DNA of 9,009 nt, taken from positions 1 through 9,009 of the forward strand of contig JADHWK010000075.1 in NCBI GenBank assembly GCA_016783505.1, written 5' to 3'. The notes under the pieces are model-generated. The model was not told the DNA's origin, did not search any database, and saw nothing but the letters and a program-made list of their open reading frames with translations. Position 1 is the stretch's first letter. The number at the start of each line of letters is the position of its first letter. The position numbers and the translations under genes were made by a program. This DNA is from Candidatus Zhuqueibacterota bacterium (GTDB lineage: Bacteria > BS750m-G25). Of the stretch, positions 6,302-9,009 are shown in pieces.

Positions 6302-7225
6302 TCACCCCAGGAATTCCGGCGGATGACAACATCCACCGGGAGCGCGGGGATCTATATGTGGTATTATTGCTGTGCTCCGGTGAATTACCGAATCCCCGAC
6401 CTGGCACCCCAGGTCTCTGGCTACAACGGGGCATTTTACTTTCAGTAAGAAATAGACGGGGCGCCCCGTTTCGCTTAAGGTTTCATAATTTCCCTGCCCT
6501 TTGGCGATAACCACATCGGCAGCATCAAAGGCCCGCCGGACCTCGGGTGAACTCTCGGTCAATATGGTAGCCGGGGCTCCGTGACCGTCAGGGATTACCT
6601 CACAGATCCTGTCCATGCCCACAAATTTAGCATCCTCTAGTGTGGCATCGTTCAAAATGGGTTCACCCTTGACTACAAATTTGATCGTTAAGCTCCTGCA
6701 GTTCAGAATTTCTTCAACCAGTATCCTATCGAACACTATCTCTCCGGCGTTGTCCCCCAGATAAAGTATCCCTGATGCTCCAAGGATGTCCCGCCGCAGC
6801 TCGTCAAAACGATTGATGGCAGGGGCCGAGTTCAATACCCCTTTGATCGTCTGCTCCAGATCAAAGCTTTCACCCAGGGCGCCAAAGTCAATGATGTTCC
6901 CGGCTATGGCCAGTTTACAGGCTGTAAACAGGGAATCATCTGCCCCGGAAACCAGGCGCTTCAGGTCAGGATACATCCGTAGGGCAATTTCATTATATTT
7001 TCTTTTCACCCCTACGTAGGGATCTTTGTTCCCGGTTTTTTCTTTAATGATGCGATGAATCGTTTGGGTAATCTCCGGTGGCGTTGCACTCAGGGGAAAT
7101 CTGGTCAGTTCTCGTAAGACCCTGACCAAAACTTCATGTTGCACCCTCTCATCGGGCGTTGTCATTCGGGCGGACTGTAAGGCATGCCTGAGCACGCAGG
7201 GGAAACAATCAAGGTAGGTTTTCAT
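6302..7225 (-). CDS. DUF89 / ARMT1-like metal-dependent phosphatase family protein
   Basis: 307 residues. The N-terminal C7-F-P-C10 is typical of the bacterial and archaeal DUF89 group. The metal-site segments follow: AGNIIDFG (108-115), LGDNAGEIVFD (156-166, with D158 and N159), KGEPILNDAT (186-195) and KGQGNYE (242-248). DUF89 proteins are metal-dependent phosphatases, proposed to remove damaged or toxic phosphometabolites; the substrate here is unknown. The conserved domain ends near VGDSV (276-280), where relatives usually stop. The last 27 residues, including two cysteines and PRAPGGCCHP, look like an added tail. The ATG is fixed by the conserved N-terminus but has no Shine-Dalgarno site, because a repeat abuts it. 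The gene is GC-rich compared with its neighbours. Confidence 0.9.
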   Translation of the reverse strand: MKTYLDCFPCVLRHALQSARMTTPDERVQHEVLVRVLRELTRFPLSATPPEITQTIHRIIKEKTGNKDPYVGVKRKYNEIALRMYPDLKRLVSGADDSLFTACKLAIAGNIIDFGALGESFDLEQTIKGVLNSAPAINRFDELRRDILGASGILYLGDNAGEIVFDRILVEEILNCRSLTIKFVVKGEPILNDATLEDAKFVGMDRICEVIPDGHGAPATILTESSPEVRRAFDAADVVIAKGQGNYETLSETGRPVYFLLKVKCPVVARDLGCQVGDSVIHRSTAIIPHIDPRAPGGCCHPPEFLG

Positions 7226-7237
7226 CTAAAAATAGAC

Positions 7238-7288
7238 CACGGATTATCCCGACAGGGATCCCTTACGGGACACGGATTTTCACAGATT
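7238..7288. repeat. CACGGATT direct repeats around a nested palindrome
   Basis: CACGGATT occurs at 7238-7245 and 7271-7278, with a variant CACAGATT at 7281-7288. Between the first two, TCCCG (7247-7251) pairs with CGGGA (7266-7270), enclosing the palindrome AGGGATCCCT (7254-7263). The unit ends 12 bases before the DUF89 start codon, where a Shine-Dalgarno site would be expected. Similar CACGGATTTTCACAGATT strings are scattered in many environmental genomes, to my recollection. Confidence 0.55.
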
Positions 7289-7329
7289 TTCTTATAAAAA
7301 GCTGACGCCTTAATTCTAATCAGTCGGGC

Positions 7330-7523
7330 GGGCCTGTGGCACAACTTAGAGATCCTTGATTTTCCGTCTGAAGATCTTGTCTGCTCAGCAAGGGCCAAAA
7401 CCTATCTAAAGATAAGGTTCTGGTTAAGGCTTTCTTTAACAACTATTTAACCAGAACCGCTCTTTAGAGCGGTTCTAAACATAACCCCTAAATTATCAAT
7501 CGCGATAGTTCTGCAACAGGCCC
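7330..7523. mobile_element. MITE-like unit with 17-base inverted ends (candidate)
   Basis: GGGCCTGTGGCACAACT at 7330-7346 matches the reverse complement of 7507-7523 at 15 of 17 positions. The likeness extends outward: bases 7321-7329 resemble the reverse complement of 7528-7536 (7 of 9), after a four-base insertion. The arms resemble the GG..CTGTTGCA ends of IS6-type and similar insertion sequences. No transposase is encoded within the 194 bases, and no direct target duplication is visible. It may be a decayed non-autonomous element or a large folded RNA. Confidence 0.4.
7399..7476. repeat. Chain of three overlapping hairpins
   Basis: The first stem pairs 7399-7402 and 7403-7407 with 7416-7419 and 7410-7414. 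The second pairs GGTTCTGGTTAA (7416-7427) with TTAACCAGAACC (7447-7458). The third pairs AGAACCGCTCT (7453-7463) with AGAGCGGTTCT (7466-7476). The second and third are perfect. Each shares bases with its neighbour (7416-7419 and 7453-7458), so adjacent stems exclude each other. All lie inside the MITE-like unit. Confidence 0.6.
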
Positions 7524-7557
7524 GAGCGCCTGACCGATAATTTCAAACCACGGTGTT

Positions 7558-7577
7558 AATCCCGATGCTTCGGGATT
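7558..7577. repeat. AATCCCGA/TCGGGATT hairpin
   Basis: AATCCCGA (7558-7565) pairs with TCGGGATT (7570-7577) around TGCT. On the plus strand it is followed by a T-rich stretch (TTATTTTCTTTC), which would suit a plus-strand terminator, but no plus-strand gene precedes it. The same core occurs in the palindrome at 2369-2396. Confidence 0.55.
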
Positions 7578-7684
7578 TTATTTTCTTTCAGTAGATTCTA
7601 AAAATTGGCTACGGGGGTGTAGTTAAACTCAGATCCAAAAAATTTGTTTATGATGTTGGTACAAGTGTTGAAATCCTTAAGAAA

Positions 7685-7704
7685 CCCACGATTTTAATCG
7701 TGGG
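7685..7704. repeat. CCCACGA/TCGTGGG palindrome, copy 1
   Basis: CCCACGATT (7685-7693) and AATCGTGGG (7696-7704) form a perfect 9-bp stem with a two-base gap. Its outer seven bases per arm are identical to those of the palindrome at 7830-7851, so the two may mark the ends of a small element or be two copies of a REP-type sequence. Confidence 0.6.
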
Positions 7705-7729
7705 GTATCAAATATAAAAGAATATACAC

Positions 7730-7745
7730 AACCGATTCATCGGTT
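7730..7745. repeat. AACCGAT/ATCGGTT hairpin
   Basis: AACCGAT (7730-7736) pairs with ATCGGTT (7739-7745) across two bases. It lies between the two CCCACGA palindromes. Confidence 0.5.
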
Positions 7746-7765
7746 TTCCGAAAATTCATATCTTT

Positions 7766-7785
7766 GAAGAAAACGATTATTCTTC
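7766..7785. repeat. GAAGAA/TTCTTC hairpin
   Basis: GAAGAA (7766-7771) pairs with TTCTTC (7780-7785) around an eight-base loop. It lies just downstream (minus strand) of the candidate terminator of the ATPase gene and is weak on its own. Confidence 0.35.
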
Positions 7786-7788
7786 TTG

Positions 7789-7806
7789 AAAAAAACCCTA
7801 CGGGTT
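7789..7806 (-). terminator. Candidate terminator of the hypA-ATPase transcript
   Basis: On the minus strand AACCC-GTA-GGGTT (7806-7794) runs straight into a T-run; seven T in total, of which the first two belong to the stem. The stem is only five pairs, but position (45 bases past the ATPase stop) and strand fit the end of the hypA-ATPase operon. Confidence 0.45.
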
Positions 7807-7829
7807 AAACATCTTAACGGGCTTTAAGG

Positions 7830-7851
7830 GCCCACGAATGAATTCGTGGGC
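7830..7851. repeat. CCCACGA/TCGTGGG palindrome, copy 2, at the ATPase stop codon
   Basis: GCCCACGAAT (7830-7839) pairs perfectly with ATTCGTGGGC (7842-7851). The last base of the ATPase stop codon TAG is inside the stem, so the palindrome begins exactly where the gene ends. An adjoining stem is possible between GGGC at 7820-7823 and GCCC at 7830-7833, which would compete for the same bases. Confidence 0.65.
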
Positions 7852-8588
7852 TAAGGGGTGAGATTCCCAATCTTGGTTGAAACAATTTCCCTTATATTTT
7901 GAGCGAAGTTAGTTTCTAAAAGTCGGTTTACATCCCCTATCGAATCCTCAAGATTTTCATCGAAATCTATGGTACCCAAATAAGACACATTGAACGTTTT
8001 TATCTGCTCCATAACAAATGAAGATTCCCTGACCTTCATATTTTCGATAACGCCTACAATTGGAACTCCCAGCTCCTTTAACATCTTTAATACTTTTTTA
8101 ACGGTTTCCAGTGCCATTTTTGATTGAGTAGTTATTATGAGAAATTCAGTTTTTTTTATTAATCGAATTGTATCCAAGGTTGTATCACCAATGCCGGGAG
8201 GCATATCAATAATTAGAAAATCTAATGAGCCCCAGCGAGTAATGGCGAGTAATTCTATTATGGCATTGGAAATATCAATACCCCTCAGGGGTGAAGGGTT
8301 ATCACCAGCATAATAAATAATTGACATAAACTTGATGCCATAAATTTCAGGGGGGATAATTCCTTTCTCTTCTTTAGGGTAAATCCCCCTTATTCCTAAT
8401 ATTATGTGGGTGGAGGGACCGCAAAAATCCAGATCCAATAGACCAACCTTAAAGCCAGACTTTGATAGGGTCAATGCCAAGGTAGCTGCAACTGAACTTT
8501 TGCCAATCCCACCTTTTCCACCGGAAATGGCGATCAGTCTTTTAATACCTATTAGTCTTTTATCAATGATGCTCAGTCTCGGATCCAT
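7851..8588 (-). CDS. Mrp/MinD-type ATPase paired with HypA (archaeal HypB-like)
   Basis: 245 residues. It has the deviant Walker A GGKGGIGKSS (23-32), the switch segment LLDLDFCGPS (50-59), PLRG (100-103) in the place of the Mrp motif WRGP, and the Walker B region DMPPGIGDT (128-136). The CxxC of cluster-carrying Mrp proteins is absent from the C-terminal half. The whole pattern, including KFMSIIYY and ITRWGSLDFL, resembles from memory the Mrp-type HypB of Thermococcus, an ATPase that binds HypA and strengthens its nickel binding for [NiFe] hydrogenase maturation. It lacks the GTPase fold and histidine-rich region of classical bacterial HypB. The start follows hypA by six bases, with GAGAGG inside the hypA end, so the two are co-translated. 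Family certain, HypB role likely. Confidence 0.87.
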   Translation of the reverse strand: MDPRLSIIDKRLIGIKRLIAISGGKGGIGKSSVAATLALTLSKSGFKVGLLDLDFCGPSTHIILGIRGIYPKEEKGIIPPEIYGIKFMSIIYYAGDNPSPLRGIDISNAIIELLAITRWGSLDFLIIDMPPGIGDTTLDTIRLIKKTEFLIITTQSKMALETVKKVLKMLKELGVPIVGVIENMKVRESSFVMEQIKTFNVSYLGTIDFDENLEDSIGDVNRLLETNFAQNIREIVSTKIGNLTP

Positions 8589-8594
8589 CTTAAA

Positions 8595-9008
8595 TTACCT
8601 CTCTCCGCTAATAGAATCTATCCAAACCCCGCGTCCTTTTACGACTTCAAAATCGGAACTCTTACACTCAGGACATCTGACATAAACATGGGCAATCTCG
8701 GGGATGAAATGTATAAATTCGGACTCTTCCTCACTTAATCTTTTGATCGTATCGTCAAAGGCCCATTGATTTCCGCAGATCCTACATTTTAACACAGCTT
8801 TTTCTGTTTCGAACTCTATTTCTGTTCCTCTCAGTTTTGGGCTTTGGGGTTGGATAATTTCTTTCAAGGCAAATTCAAATATCTCCCTGTCTATTTGCTG
8901 CAGTTCGCCCATCATAAGTTTGATTTTAGTGATTTTTTTTAATTTTTCTTTTTTTGATACCTCAAGTGCAGTAGAAATTACTGCTTCTGCTAACGCCCAT
9001 TCATGCAT
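8595..9008 (-). CDS. hypA: Hydrogenase nickel-insertion protein HypA (archaeal long form)
   Basis: 137 residues, complete: it begins with the invariant nickel-binding M1-H2-E3 one base from the window edge. Zinc is bound by C75-x2-C78 and C112-x2-C115. The two cysteine pairs are separated by about 33 residues, against about 13 in E. coli HypA, which has 116 residues. The insert carries IHFIPEIAH with H100, corresponding to the extra nickel ligand described for the Thermococcus protein. HypA delivers nickel to the large subunit of [NiFe] hydrogenase in the cytoplasm. The next gene encodes the Mrp-type ATPase partner. No hydrogenase structural gene or other hyp gene is in view; they may lie upstream. 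Confidence 0.96.
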   Translation of the reverse strand: MHEWALAEAVISTALEVSKKEKLKKITKIKLMMGELQQIDREIFEFALKEIIQPQSPKLRGTEIEFETEKAVLKCRICGNQWAFDDTIKRLSEEESEFIHFIPEIAHVYVRCPECKSSDFEVVKGRGVWIDSISGER

Positions 9009-9009
9009 G

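Larger units (their letters stand above)
7226..7850. other. Gene-free, palindrome-rich intergenic stretch
   Basis: No convincing coding sequence or RNA gene was found in these 625 bases on either strand; open frames are short and match no family I know. The stretch instead holds at least nine inverted repeats, a MITE-like unit and a probable terminator, described separately. It divides the HypA/ATPase transcript from the DUF89 gene. Confidence 0.7.

Noticed and set aside
6234-6434. Minus-strand frame of 66 codons overlapping the DUF89 end
   Set aside because: It is out of frame with DUF89, lacks a ribosome-binding site and has no recognisable motif. A frameshifted DUF89 tail was considered, but the sequence does not look like a family C-terminus.
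7613-7690. tRNA-like opening GGGGGTGTAGTTAAACTC
   Set aside because: No anticodon stem, T-loop consensus or matching acceptor arm follows within the needed distance.
7226-7850. CRISPR array
   Set aside because: The palindromes differ from one another and are not evenly spaced direct repeats with unique spacers.

Overview
This 9 kb window comes from an anaerobic prokaryote, most likely a bacterium. All eleven recognisable genes lie on the minus strand. Most have purine-rich Shine-Dalgarno sites, and several are tightly spaced or overlap by ATGA. The gene set (radical SAM enzyme, two Mrp-type P-loop ATPases, NifU-like scaffold, thioredoxin system, HypA) suits a strict anaerobe with iron-sulfur and nickel-iron enzymes. 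The HypA/ATPase pair at the right end resembles, from memory, the pair in Thermococcales archaea. I cannot name the phylum, and an archaeal host is not excluded.

Layout, left to right (transcription runs right to left). 1-436: N-terminal part of an Mrp/ApbC iron-sulfur carrier ATPase, cut by the window edge. 437-658: leader with three overlapping hairpins, the last followed by a T-rich tract. 659-1612: radical SAM protein related to COG0731, with a C-terminal winged helix. 1613-1858: inverted repeats. 1859-2320: NifU/IscU-type scaffold. 2321-2451: two strong hairpins. 2452-3725: a methyltransferase translationally coupled to a six-helix membrane protein built from two related three-helix halves. 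3808-5789: an AT-rich block with a thioredoxin reductase lacking the usual NADPH-binding residues, its thioredoxin, and a second methyltransferase. 5952-7225: a 4-oxalocrotonate tautomerase-like protein and a DUF89 (ARMT1-like) protein. 7226-7850: 625 bases without a gene, packed with palindromes and containing a MITE-like inverted-repeat unit. 7851-9008: an Mrp-type ATPase and HypA.

How the parts may fit: Mrp, the radical SAM protein and the NifU-like scaffold make a plausible iron-sulfur maturation group. HypA and its neighbouring ATPase would deliver nickel to a [NiFe] hydrogenase encoded elsewhere. The thioredoxin pair may draw electrons from NADH or another donor rather than NADPH. The roles of the two methyltransferases and the membrane protein are unknown.

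The strongest candidates for something undescribed are the methyltransferase/duplicated membrane protein pair, the overlapping-hairpin leader before mrp, the atypical thioredoxin system with its methyltransferase, and the palindrome-dense intergenic DNA.
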